From the NCBI GenBank assembly GCA_003601875.1, contig PIYF01000027.1, positions 1 through 8,612 of the forward strand: DNA of 8,612 bases, in the 5' to 3' direction. A program made the translations under genes and the position numbers. Below the pieces are notes generated by a model, which was given only the letters and a program-made list of their open reading frames with translations, was not told where the DNA came from and searched no databases. Source of the DNA: Candidatus Bathyarchaeota archaeon. Lineage in GTDB: Archaea > Thermoproteota > Bathyarchaeia > Bathyarchaeales > Bathycorpusculaceae. Positions 1 to 6,053 of the stretch are shown here, in pieces. Each line of letters starts with the position of its first letter. The stretch's first letter is position 1.

Positions 1-2
1 AG

Positions 3-761
3 CCTGTTTTAAAGAAAGTTAACGCCGTTTTTGACGATAAGAGCCTTATTTTGGGGCCTAACGGTTCGGGGAAAACCACATTTTTCAGAGCAATCTGCGG
101 ACTTACAAACATAACTTATGGAAGAATCCTTATAGATAATGTCAACGTTGAAGAGATTTATGCAAAAACCGGGATTCTATCAGTGAATTTCCCTGAAGTT
201 CTTTCACTCCTTTCAGTTAAAGTTTACGACTTAATTGAATTATATGCAAATTTAACGAACGGAAACTCTGCATTTGCCCACAACATTCTAGATGAACTTG
301 GCGTAAGTGAAGAACTTTTAAAAAGTAAGAAACTTCATGAACTTTCAGCTGGTCAAGTTAAGGCTGTATGTACAGCAATCGCCCTTTCAATGAACGCTAA
401 ACATGTTCTTTTAGATGAGCCTTTTGAACAGCTTGACCCAGCGAGAAAGGATAAACTGATAAAATATCTCATAGGATACAATGGAATAATTATTTTAAAC
501 ACTCATGAAACCTGGCTCCTCAGAAAACTTCTCGAATGGAAAGCTTTCTTTATGTTTGAGGGTATGCTTTACGGCGCTATCCTCGTAGAAGATTTGTTAA
601 AGACTAAGCTTTCTTTTGCAGATGACCCCCATGCCTTAATTAAGATTAAAGTTTCAGGCAGACCCATCAGTCTTGTGAAAGGTAGAAAGGGAAAATCTAT
701 TCTAAGTTTAGAAAGTCTTGATAAAATATATGAACTTGCATTGGAGAAGGAGAAAAGTTGA
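3..761 (+). CDS. ABC transporter ATP-binding protein, 5' truncated
   Basis: This is the ATPase subunit of an ABC transporter, acting at the cytoplasmic face of the membrane with the permease encoded next. The frame is open back to base 3 and reads PVLKKVNAVFDDKSLILGPN before the P-loop, so the N-terminus lies outside the window; the TTG at 51 is not a real start. Counting from 51, it shows Walker A GPNGSGKTT (2-10), signature LSAGQ (98-102), Walker B HVLLDEP with catalytic Glu123, and the H-loop His152. The Q-loop glutamine seems to be replaced: where families usually have LPQN, this reads LSVN (44-46). The remaining C-terminal part is short, so this is a single nucleotide-binding domain. The stop TGA overlaps the next start (TTGA), indicating coupled translation. 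The substrate is unknown. Confidence 0.93.
   Translation, partial: PVLKKVNAVFDDKSLILGPNGSGKTTFFRAICGLTNITYGRILIDNVNVEEIYAKTGILSVNFPEVLSLLSVKVYDLIELYANLTNGNSAFAHNILDELGVSEELLKSKKLHELSAGQVKAVCTAIALSMNAKHVLLDEPFEQLDPARKDKLIKYLIGYNGIIILNTHETWLLRKLLEWKAFFMFEGMLYGAILVEDLLKTKLSFADDPHALIKIKVSGRPISLVKGRKGKSILSLESLDKIYELALEKEKS
749..752 (+). promoter_or_regulatory. Ribosome binding site for the permease TTG start
   Basis: GGAG, part of a purine-rich stretch at 743-752, lies 5 bases before TTG 758. It supports this non-ATG start, which also overlaps the upstream stop codon. Confidence 0.6.
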
Positions 762-1567
762 CGAAATATTTCAGTTTAAACCTTAAATCAATTCTAGTTA
801 ACCCCCACCTTATCTTTTGGTCTATAGTTTTCGTAGAATTTTGGGTTTTCATGTGGGCTTACATATTCAGCGTTAACATTCCAGAGGTTGAGGAGGCTGT
901 TAGAGAATATTTATCTCTTGCTTATGGAAGTCTTATCGTAATAAGTCTTTCATCCGTTTCCATAACAATTTCTCAAAGCCTCATTTACTCTTCAAAATCA
1001 ATAAAACTGGTAACTAAATATACACGTCTTTCCCCTTCAAAGTTTCTAATAGAAAACTTCACTTCATCTTTTACAGTGTTAATCATAATATCAATGATAA
1101 TGTTTGCTTCAACTATTGGAGTTTTCTGGAATAAGTTTGGCATGTTGATTCTACCTAAAAACGTTTTAGGGTTAGCCGCTATCACCGTTCTAAGTGCAAT
1201 TTTCATTTACGCCATCTCCGCTTTTCTAAGTTTACTTCTGGTTCTATTGCGGGCTCCAAAATCAGCATCCTTTATAACTTTCATTCCTATGATGTTATCA
1301 TTTATAGCATACTCCTCCTTATGGGTTGACTTTCAAATAGGTGCTTATATCTCACCGTTCAATTGCATATCATCCTTATGTTACCATTATTTTTCAGGCA
1401 AACAACCTTTAACTGGAGCGTTCTTTATGCTAAGTAATGGTAAACCAATGGATGTAACATTGACGATAGTGTCGCTGATTATTTGGACTTTGTTCCTGCT
1501 AATTCTTGCAGTAGTTATGCTTAGAAAAATTAAAGGTGTTGGCATAGAAGAAATAGAACTCGTATAA
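758..1567 (+). CDS. ABC transporter permease-like membrane protein
   Basis: This is the probable membrane subunit partnering the preceding ATPase. The 269-residue protein has about six hydrophobic segments (roughly 17-38, 55-77, 103-124, 136-164, 170-190 and 233-255), with basic loops such as 79-95 and a basic C-terminal stretch after the last helix. That size and layout match ABC-2 type permeases of export or drug/antibiotic-type systems, but I see no diagnostic motif. The assignment therefore rests mainly on topology and on coupling to the ATPase gene (4-base overlap, good ribosome binding site). No separate substrate-binding protein is visible, which favours an exporter over an importer. 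The substrate is unknown. Confidence 0.75.
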   Translation: MTKYFSLNLKSILVNPHLIFWSIVFVEFWVFMWAYIFSVNIPEVEEAVREYLSLAYGSLIVISLSSVSITISQSLIYSSKSIKLVTKYTRLSPSKFLIENFTSSFTVLIIISMIMFASTIGVFWNKFGMLILPKNVLGLAAITVLSAIFIYAISAFLSLLLVLLRAPKSASFITFIPMMLSFIAYSSLWVDFQIGAYISPFNCISSLCYHYFSGKQPLTGAFFMLSNGKPMDVTLTIVSLIIWTLFLLILAVVMLRKIKGVGIEEIELV

Positions 1568-1580
1568 GAAAAGGAAAGCG

Positions 1581-1589
1581 CTATAATAC
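1581..1589 (+). promoter_or_regulatory. Box A (TATA) of the TIGR04076-family gene
   Basis: CTATAATAC is centred about 26 bases before the ATG at 1612. This predicts an essentially leaderless transcript and separates this gene from the ABC operon. Confidence 0.5.
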
Positions 1590-1611
1590 ATTAAACACTA
1601 AATTAACAATT

Positions 1612-1923
1612 ATGCCTGAACAAAAATATCGTTTACTTATAACAGTTAAGGAAATACGTGGAACATGCCCAGTTTTTAAAGTTGGAGACAGAATCACCAT
1701 AGAATCACCGAGAATAATTGTTGAAAAAACGGATAACCTATGCATTCACGCTCTTGGAAGCATGTTAACAATGATTGTTCCCTTAAGTCGTGGAGTAAGT
1801 TTCAAATCTTTAGGGTTAACAAGGAAAGATGAAGAAAAAGGCTACGTTCAATGCTTAGATCCTGGAAAACCATACACAGATGGTGGAACAGTGCTTTTTG
1901 AAATAAGACGAGAGAAAATTTAG
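1612..1923 (+). CDS. TIGR04076 family protein
   Basis: This is a small soluble protein of 103 residues whose overall pattern I recognise as the TIGR04076 family, widespread in archaea and anaerobic bacteria and without established function. Visible family marks are TCPVFKVGD (18-26), LCIHALGSM (43-51), and the C-terminal CLDPGKPYTDGGTVLFEI (81-98). Three conserved cysteines (19, 44, 81) and His46 could bind a metal or be redox-active, but that is inference. The length is normal for the family. The ATG start is supported by a box A about 26 bases upstream and by the absence of a ribosome binding site, as expected for a leaderless mRNA. It sits between an ABC transporter and two membrane proteins; no functional link to either is shown. 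Confidence 0.85.
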   Translation: MPEQKYRLLITVKEIRGTCPVFKVGDRITIESPRIIVEKTDNLCIHALGSMLTMIVPLSRGVSFKSLGLTRKDEEKGYVQCLDPGKPYTDGGTVLFEIRREKI

Positions 1924-1942
1924 CTTCAAAACTTTTATTTAG

Positions 1943-1950
1943 TTTAAAAA
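1943..1950 (+). promoter_or_regulatory. Possible box A for the two-gene membrane protein operon
   Basis: TTTAAAAA is centred about 30 bases before the ATG at 1979, giving a leader of only a few bases. The region is generally AT-rich, so this is tentative. Confidence 0.35.
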
Positions 1951-1978
1951 GGAATACGCTAACCTTAACGGGTTCAAC

Positions 1979-2455
1979 ATGCTTCATTTAGACCTCTTAA
2001 CGTTTGCAACAATGCTTCCGGCTGGAGCGCAACCTTGGGGGAAAATTCCTGAGGCTTTCCGTCTAACCTTTCCTTTAATCCTGTTTTTTGTTGAATTATT
2101 TGTTTTAGCTGTTACTTTTTATCTCTCGGGGTTAATCGTAGTCGGGAAAAAAGCTTCTTTAGCAGATTCCTTTATACTTTCCCTTCTCGGAATAGTTCTT
2201 TCAACTATTTTCTTAATGTTCATCCCTTACGGTTTAATCTCGCTTTTCCTCTCAATAATTGTTTGGCTTTTACTGATCAAACATTTTTTCAAAACAGGAT
2301 GGCTAAAAGCTGTCGCTGTTGCAATCTTGGCAGTTATAATTTACTTTGTAATTTTAATCTTAATTGCCTTAGCATTTGGAATTTTAGAGATAATACTGCA
2401 GCTTCTACGCTCTTCCACATCCCTTTCCCTAGAAGTGATTCTATTTGAACCCTAA
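1979..2455 (+). CDS. Hypothetical membrane protein, four helices
   Basis: I do not recognise this 158-residue protein. It has a short amphipathic N-terminal part containing AGAQPWGKIPEAF (about 15-27), then four hydrophobic segments (roughly 30-54, 64-84, 85-102, 108-138) and a short tail. The only charged loop residues are Lys57-58, Lys101, Lys105, Lys110 and a few acidic positions. There is no cleavable signal peptide and no enzymatic motif. ATG 1979 is used; Met12 is an alternative. The next membrane protein gene overlaps its 3' end by 11 bases, so the two are probably made together and may form a complex, which is inference from layout. Confidence 0.7.
   Translation: MLHLDLLTFATMLPAGAQPWGKIPEAFRLTFPLILFFVELFVLAVTFYLSGLIVVGKKASLADSFILSLLGIVLSTIFLMFIPYGLISLFLSIIVWLLLIKHFFKTGWLKAVAVAILAVIIYFVILILIALAFGILEIILQLLRSSTSLSLEVILFEP
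2435..2439 (+). promoter_or_regulatory. Ribosome binding site for TTG 2445
   Basis: GTGAT matches the 3' half of the archaeal Shine-Dalgarno GGAGGTGAT and lies 5 bases before TTG 2445. It favours that start over the in-frame ATG at 2466, which has no such element. Confidence 0.4.
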
Positions 2456-2990
2456 AAAATACACGATGCTATTAGGTGTAGTATTCCTAATTTTCCTCAT
2501 TTTCTCTTATATCGAGAATAAACTTTTCTTTAATGTAATAGGTGAATCATTTCAAAATCAACCCCTAGCAATAGCGATAATCTTTATACATAATGTTTTG
2601 GTGATTTCACTCATTCTTGTAGGAATGACGTTCTACGTAAACCTTGTTGTAAACTTCTTAAAGGAGGAAAAGACCAAATATGGAAAATATATTGTGCTTG
2701 AACATCCAAAAATATTTGCAGCAATCTTCACTTTACTTATTATATTCCTAAGCATTTTCAGAGAATGCATAATTGTGTATGGAACAGTAGCTCTAGAAGT
2801 TCTACCGTCCATACTGCTTATCAGTGCTCCTGTTGGAATTTTAGAGGGATACGGAATATACTTAACTATCAAGAAAACGTTGAGCAGAAACATAACAATG
2901 AAAGATTTAATGTTCATCTATGGAATTTTTCTTGTAGCTGCAATATTAGAAGTCAGCTTCATCAACTTTCTAATCAAAATTTTAGTTTAA
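2445..2990 (+). CDS. Hypothetical membrane protein, possibly SpoIIM/DUF95-like
   Basis: This 181-residue integral membrane protein has about five hydrophobic segments (roughly 7-24, 41-69, 87-108, 116-144, 153-178). The middle reads IFIHNVLVISLILVG (46-60) and later APVGILEGYGIYL (128-140), followed by a last helix ending ILEVSFINF (167-175). This order (an N-containing helix with a glycine, then P-x-G-x-x-E, then a final helix with Glu) recalls SpoIIM/DUF95 proteins, which in archaea occur as stand-alone membrane proteins of this size. The resemblance is weak and I give it as a possibility only. The gene overlaps the preceding membrane gene by 11 bases, implying coupled expression. A TTG start is used; ATG 2466 would drop seven residues. 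Confidence 0.6.
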   Translation: MNPKKYTMLLGVVFLIFLIFSYIENKLFFNVIGESFQNQPLAIAIIFIHNVLVISLILVGMTFYVNLVVNFLKEEKTKYGKYIVLEHPKIFAAIFTLLIIFLSIFRECIIVYGTVALEVLPSILLISAPVGILEGYGIYLTIKKTLSRNITMKDLMFIYGIFLVAAILEVSFINFLIKILV

Positions 2991-2995
2991 CACCC

Positions 2996-3006
2996 AAAAT
3001 ATTTTA
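2996..3006 (+). promoter_or_regulatory. Box A of the nicotinate phosphoribosyltransferase gene
   Basis: AAAATATTTTA is centred near 3001, so transcription would start near 3027. That leaves a leader of about 20 bases holding the ribosome binding site GGAGTG. Confidence 0.45.
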
Positions 3007-3016
3007 ATTCTTTTCT
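3002..3016 (+). terminator. Possible T-rich terminator after the membrane protein genes
   Basis: The T-rich run TTTTAATTCTTTTCT lies 12 bases after the stop at 2990. Archaeal RNA polymerase can stop at such T tracts without a hairpin. It overlaps the next promoter, so the call is weak. Confidence 0.25.
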
Positions 3017-3036
3017 TATTGAAAAGTATCAGCATT

Positions 3037-3042
3037 GGAGTG
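3037..3042 (+). promoter_or_regulatory. Ribosome binding site fixing the ATG 3049 start
   Basis: GGAGTG stands a few bases before ATG 3049 (8 bases from the end of GGAG). It lies inside the longer frame opening at TTG 3019, which argues that the longer start is not used. Confidence 0.6.
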
Positions 3043-3048
3043 TTTTCT

Positions 3049-4248
3049 ATGAGACGTTTTCATTACGTATCCGATGAAGAAATAAAGAATGGTGAAACAA
3101 CAGACATTTACTTTGTAAGGACAAAAGAAGTGTTAGAAGCTAAAGGTTTAGAAAAAAAGCATGTTATTGCAGAAGTAACATCTGGAGAACTTCCCGGCAA
3201 GTGGCCTTGGGGAATACTATGTGGAATAGAAGAAGAAGCCAGCCTTTTTGAAGGTATACCAGTAGATGTGTATGCGATGCCTGAAGGAAGTATGTTTCGT
3301 CCAGAAGATTATTATGGAAACCGTGAACCTGTAATGCGTATTGAAGGATCATATGGAAAGTTCTGTATTTATGAAACCCCTATGCTTGGTTTAATTTGTC
3401 AAGCGTCAGGCATAGCAACTCGCGCGGCAAGATTACGAAAAATTGTTGGAGATAAAACGTTAATATCTTTTGGAATTAGACGTATGCATCCTGCTTTGTC
3501 TCCGATGATAGATAGAGCAGCCTATATTGGAGGTTTTGACGGAGTTTCAAGTTTAAGTGGGGCGAAACTCATTGGAGTGAAGCCTGCGGGAACGATGCCG
3601 CATGCACTGATAATAGTTTTCGGAGATCAAGTTAAAGCTTGGAAAGCCTTCGATGAGGTTATTTCTCCTGAAGTTCCAAGAGTAGCTTTGGTGGATACAT
3701 ATTCAGATGAGAAAATGGAGGCTATAATGGCTGCTGAAGCCTTGAAAAATCGGTTAGACGCTGTTAGACTTGACACGCCTCTTTCAAGAAGGGGGAACTT
3801 CGCTGAATTAATTAGAGAGGTTAGATGGGAACTAAACCTTAGAGGCTTTACTCATGTGAAAATATTTGTTTCCGGAGGGGTGAACGAAAAAAATATTTTA
3901 GAACTTAGCCAAGCTGGTGCAGATGCTTTTGGAGTTGGCACGTGGCTTAGCAGTGCATCCACAATAGATTTCGCCTTGGACATAGTGGAAATGGATGGTA
4001 AGCCATGTGCAAAAAGGGGTAAACTTGGTGGAAGGAAACAAGTTTGGCGTTGTGAGAAATGCTTGACAGATGTTGTTTTACCATTTAATAAACCTAAACC
4101 TAAATGTCCAAAATGTGGTGGAGAAATGAAATCAATGCTTAAACCATTAATAAAAAATGGAAAAATTGTGATGAAACTTCCAAAACCTAAAGAAATCCGC
4201 AGCTACGTACTCCAACAACTAGAAAAGCTATCAATTAACGAAGAGTAG
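3049..4248 (+). CDS. pncB: Nicotinate phosphoribosyltransferase with C-terminal zinc ribbon
   Basis: This enzyme joins nicotinate to PRPP to give nicotinate mononucleotide, the entry step of NAD salvage, in the cytosol. The 399-residue protein has the archaeal layout known from Thermoplasma: an N-terminal domain, a decapped TIM barrel, and a C-terminal cysteine knuckle. Numbered from ATG 3049, visible marks are FGIRRMHPA (141-149), GTMPHAL with His185 (181-187), VDTYSDEK (215-222), SGGVNEKNI (275-283) and GVGTWL (295-300). The zinc ribbon is Cys335/Cys338 and Cys353/Cys356. The frame extends 10 codons upstream to TTG 3019, but the ribosome binding site GGAGTG at 3037 supports the ATG. Bacterial enzymes usually lack this ribbon. 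It is transcribed alone and converges with the oxidoreductase gene, overlapping it by 14 bases. Confidence 0.92.
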   Translation: MRRFHYVSDEEIKNGETTDIYFVRTKEVLEAKGLEKKHVIAEVTSGELPGKWPWGILCGIEEEASLFEGIPVDVYAMPEGSMFRPEDYYGNREPVMRIEGSYGKFCIYETPMLGLICQASGIATRAARLRKIVGDKTLISFGIRRMHPALSPMIDRAAYIGGFDGVSSLSGAKLIGVKPAGTMPHALIIVFGDQVKAWKAFDEVISPEVPRVALVDTYSDEKMEAIMAAEALKNRLDAVRLDTPLSRRGNFAELIREVRWELNLRGFTHVKIFVSGGVNEKNILELSQAGADAFGVGTWLSSASTIDFALDIVEMDGKPCAKRGKLGGRKQVWRCEKCLTDVVLPFNKPKPKCPKCGGEMKSMLKPLIKNGKIVMKLPKPKEIRSYVLQQLEKLSINEE

Positions 4249-5383
4249 TTTCTACTTTAATTTTAATACCACGTTTTTCCAATTCTTTCAGAAAAGAGTT
4301 TGAGAATTCATCGTTCATTCCGAGTTTTTCCGGAGGAATAACTCCAACTTCTTTCACAATGTTTCTAAGTATTAACTGTGCAGTGATTGATGCTGGATAA
4401 GCTGTTGTTCTAGCCATGGCTGTTATCTCACGTTTTTCGTCGTAATGGTCTAACAGACGGTAAACGTAACGAATCTGCTCGCCATTTTGAAATCCTGAAA
4501 CCTCAACTATTAACACTACGACATCCTTAACTTTCGGTTTCGAGAGTTTTTGTTCAAAAAGTTTAGCGGTGAGTTTTCTTGGCACTACGTTTAAATCATC
4601 TATGCGGACTGGTTTTTCGCTAAAAAATCCTAAATCTTTAAGCAGCTTCACCTTTTCAGCGTGTCCTGGGTATCTAAGCGTCTTCTCCCACATTTCTTTC
4701 ACATTTCTTATCGTGTACAACAAGGTTCTAAGTCCATCGGTGTAAAAAGCCTCAAGTTTTCCAACTTCTGGAAAATCAATGAGTTCCAAACCACTTAAGA
4801 CTTCTACCTCCGTCATCTTGCCCTTTCTAACAATTCTCGCTTTCCTTGTGTACTCGTCGATGAGGCTTTCAGGAGACCATGTGATTGTGTAGCCTAAAGG
4901 TGGAACTGGTTTTTCAGGAAGCCCACCAACCATTATGTAAACATTATTGACTTTGTCAAGTTTTTTAACAGCGTTTCCAACGAGAAAATTGCTTATTCCA
5001 GGAGCTAAACCAAAATCTGGAACAATTGTCACATTAGATTTTAATGCTTCCTCATTTAGATTTAAGGGATTTTCAGGTGTGAAAGAAACGTCAACTAGGT
5101 TTGCTCCAGCTTGAATACATGCTTTCATAAGTTTATATCCAAGATTACCTGGTAAGAAACCTAAAACTATATCAAAATTTTTCATAAAGGAAACAAGTTC
5201 TTTCTGGTTTGAAACATCTAGTTTAATCCATGAAACATTTTCTCCACCTATATTTTCAGAAACTTCCCTAGCTTTAACTTCATCTTTATCCGCAACAACA
5301 ACATCAGTGTTTCTCATACTTTCTGAAATATCTTTTATTGCAACAGAACCTATTTTGCCGCATCCCACAACAAGAATTCTCAT
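4235..5383 (-). CDS. Saccharopine dehydrogenase-like NAD(P)-dependent oxidoreductase
   Basis: This 382-residue protein belongs to the saccharopine dehydrogenase superfamily (Rossmann N-terminal domain plus Sacchrp_dh_C-type domain). The nucleotide-binding loop is GCGKIG (7-12), and Asp32 at the end of the second strand favours NAD over NADP. Other family marks are PDFGLAPGISN (122-132), EAFYTDGLRTLL (211-222), RYPGHAEK (237-244) and TTAYPASITAQLIL (326-339). The last three resemble lysine 6-dehydrogenase and related enzymes as well as true saccharopine dehydrogenases, so the substrate (saccharopine, lysine or another amino acid or polyamine adduct) cannot be fixed. No lysine-pathway gene lies nearby. 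ATG 5383 is the only sensible start and a CTTAAA box about 28 bases upstream fits a leaderless mRNA. It converges with pncB and diverges from SUI1. Confidence 0.88.
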   Translation of the reverse strand: MRILVVGCGKIGSVAIKDISESMRNTDVVVADKDEVKAREVSENIGGENVSWIKLDVSNQKELVSFMKNFDIVLGFLPGNLGYKLMKACIQAGANLVDVSFTPENPLNLNEEALKSNVTIVPDFGLAPGISNFLVGNAVKKLDKVNNVYIMVGGLPEKPVPPLGYTITWSPESLIDEYTRKARIVRKGKMTEVEVLSGLELIDFPEVGKLEAFYTDGLRTLLYTIRNVKEMWEKTLRYPGHAEKVKLLKDLGFFSEKPVRIDDLNVVPRKLTAKLFEQKLSKPKVKDVVVLIVEVSGFQNGEQIRYVYRLLDHYDEKREITAMARTTAYPASITAQLILRNIVKEVGVIPPEKLGMNDEFSNSFLKELEKRGIKIKVETTLR

Positions 5384-5408
5384 ATAAAATTAATGAAATA
5401 AACTGTTG

Positions 5409-5414
5409 TTTAAG
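5409..5414 (-). promoter_or_regulatory. Possible box A of the oxidoreductase gene
   Basis: CTTAAA on the minus strand is centred about 28 bases before the ATG at 5383, with a purine-rich GAAAAT just upstream as a BRE-like element. Transcription would start almost at the start codon. Confidence 0.35.
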
Positions 5415-5460
5415 ATTTTCCAATAATGTTTCCTAAAATATAGAAGATAAATTTGAAAAT

Positions 5461-5468
5461 TTTATATA
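5461..5468 (+). promoter_or_regulatory. Strong box A (TATA) of the SUI1 gene
   Basis: TTTATATA is a near-ideal archaeal TATA box. With a 26-base spacing, transcription starts near 5490, about 8 bases before ATG 5499. This makes the in-frame TTG at 5490 an unlikely start. Confidence 0.7.
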
Positions 5469-5480
5469 CTACCGAGTAGT
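5468..5480 (+). repeat. Dyad ACTAC-CGA-GTAGT at the SUI1 promoter
   Basis: A perfect 5-base inverted repeat with a 3-base spacer begins at the last base of the TATA box and ends about 10 bases before the predicted start of transcription. It could be an operator; no regulator is identified. Confidence 0.5.
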
Positions 5481-5498
5481 GTTAAAAGTTTGAGTATC

Positions 5499-5807
5499 AT
5501 GGCTGACATTTGTCCAATATGTGGGCTTCCCAAAGACTTGTGCGTTTGCGGTGAAATAGAGAAGGAACAACAAAGAATTCGTATAAGACTTGAAACACGA
5601 AAATTTGGTAGACCAACAACGATAGTGGAGGGTCTAAACAGTAAAGAAACTAACTTACCGAGTTTAGCTCAAAAATTGAAGAGTTACTGTGCTTGCGGAG
5701 GCACAGCTAAAAACGGTCAAATAATGCTTCAAGGAGACCAAAGAGAAAAAGTTCGAGAATATCTAATAAAAATGGGATATCCAGCTGAAAACATAGAACT
5801 TCAATAA
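5499..5807 (+). CDS. sui1: Translation initiation factor aIF1 (SUI1 family)
   Basis: This is the archaeal homologue of eIF1, which binds the small ribosomal subunit near the P site and guards start-codon selection. The 102-residue protein begins MADICPICGLPKDLCVC, whose cysteines 5, 8, 15 and 17 form the zinc-binding N-terminus seen in many archaeal members. The SUI1 core follows, with RKFGRPTTIVEGL (34-46), and ends with QGDQREKVREYLIKMGYP (78-95), typical of the family. ATG 5499 is preferred over the in-frame TTG 5490 because the strong box A at 5461 places the transcript start near 5490. The zinc-ribbon gene follows after 24 bases and is likely co-transcribed. The length is normal. Confidence 0.95.
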   Translation: MADICPICGLPKDLCVCGEIEKEQQRIRIRLETRKFGRPTTIVEGLNSKETNLPSLAQKLKSYCACGGTAKNGQIMLQGDQREKVREYLIKMGYPAENIELQ

Positions 5808-5831
5808 TGCAAATAGAAGAGCAAATCTAAA

Positions 5832-6053
5832 ATGAAGGCGTTAGAAAACATAAAAGAGATATTTAAGTCTCTGAAACATAGAAAACCGACTAAAATTTAT
5901 TGTCCAAGATGCGGAAGCCCAAATATTCATTTATCAAGTAAATTTGATTATTGGCTTACCCCTAAAACCTACGTTTGCGAAGACTGTGGATATAAAGGAC
6001 CAATAGTAATGGAACTTGAAGAGGAAGATGATTCAAAAGATGAAGAGGGTTAA
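5832..6053 (+). CDS. Small zinc-ribbon protein of unknown function
   Basis: This 73-residue protein has a basic N-terminal helix-like segment (1-22, rich in Lys), then a zinc ribbon YCPRCGSPNIH with Cys24 and Cys27, a linker, and YVCEDCGYKG with Cys49 and Cys52. It closes with a strongly acidic tail (61-73). The two CxxC pairs with 21 residues between them resemble ribbons of TFIIB/TFS-type proteins, but there is no further domain. It lies 24 bases after SUI1 and overlaps the 3' end of the convergent TFB gene by 4 bases. The position next to translation and transcription factors hints at an information-processing role, which is only inference. No clear ribosome binding site is present, so translation may depend on SUI1 read-through on a shared mRNA. 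Confidence 0.8.
   Translation: MKALENIKEIFKSLKHRKPTKIYCPRCGSPNIHLSSKFDYWLTPKTYVCEDCGYKGPIVMELEEEDDSKDEEG

Noticed and set aside
985..1206. 73-codon minus-strand open frame
   Set aside because: It lies wholly inside the permease gene on the opposite strand and has no family-like sequence or promoter.
1802..1987. 61-codon minus-strand open frame
   Set aside because: It is antisense to the TIGR04076 gene, whose conserved C-terminus it would cover; no independent support.
2263..2448. 61-codon plus-strand frame
   Set aside because: Shadow of the four-helix membrane protein gene in another frame.
2633..3007. Minus-strand frame (2633-2917) and plus-strand frame (2765-3007) over the second membrane gene
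   Set aside because: Both are other-frame readings of a gene with clear membrane helices; the plus one has low-complexity, improbable composition.
3019..3048. Upstream TTG start for pncB adding 10 residues
   Set aside because: The ribosome binding site GGAGTG at 3037-3042 falls inside this extension and points to ATG 3049, where family similarity begins.
3164..3352. 62-codon minus-strand frame inside pncB
   Set aside because: Antisense to conserved nicotinate phosphoribosyltransferase sequence.
5490..5498. Upstream TTG start for SUI1
   Set aside because: The strong TATA box at 5461 puts the transcript start at about this base, so the ATG at 5499 is the usable start.
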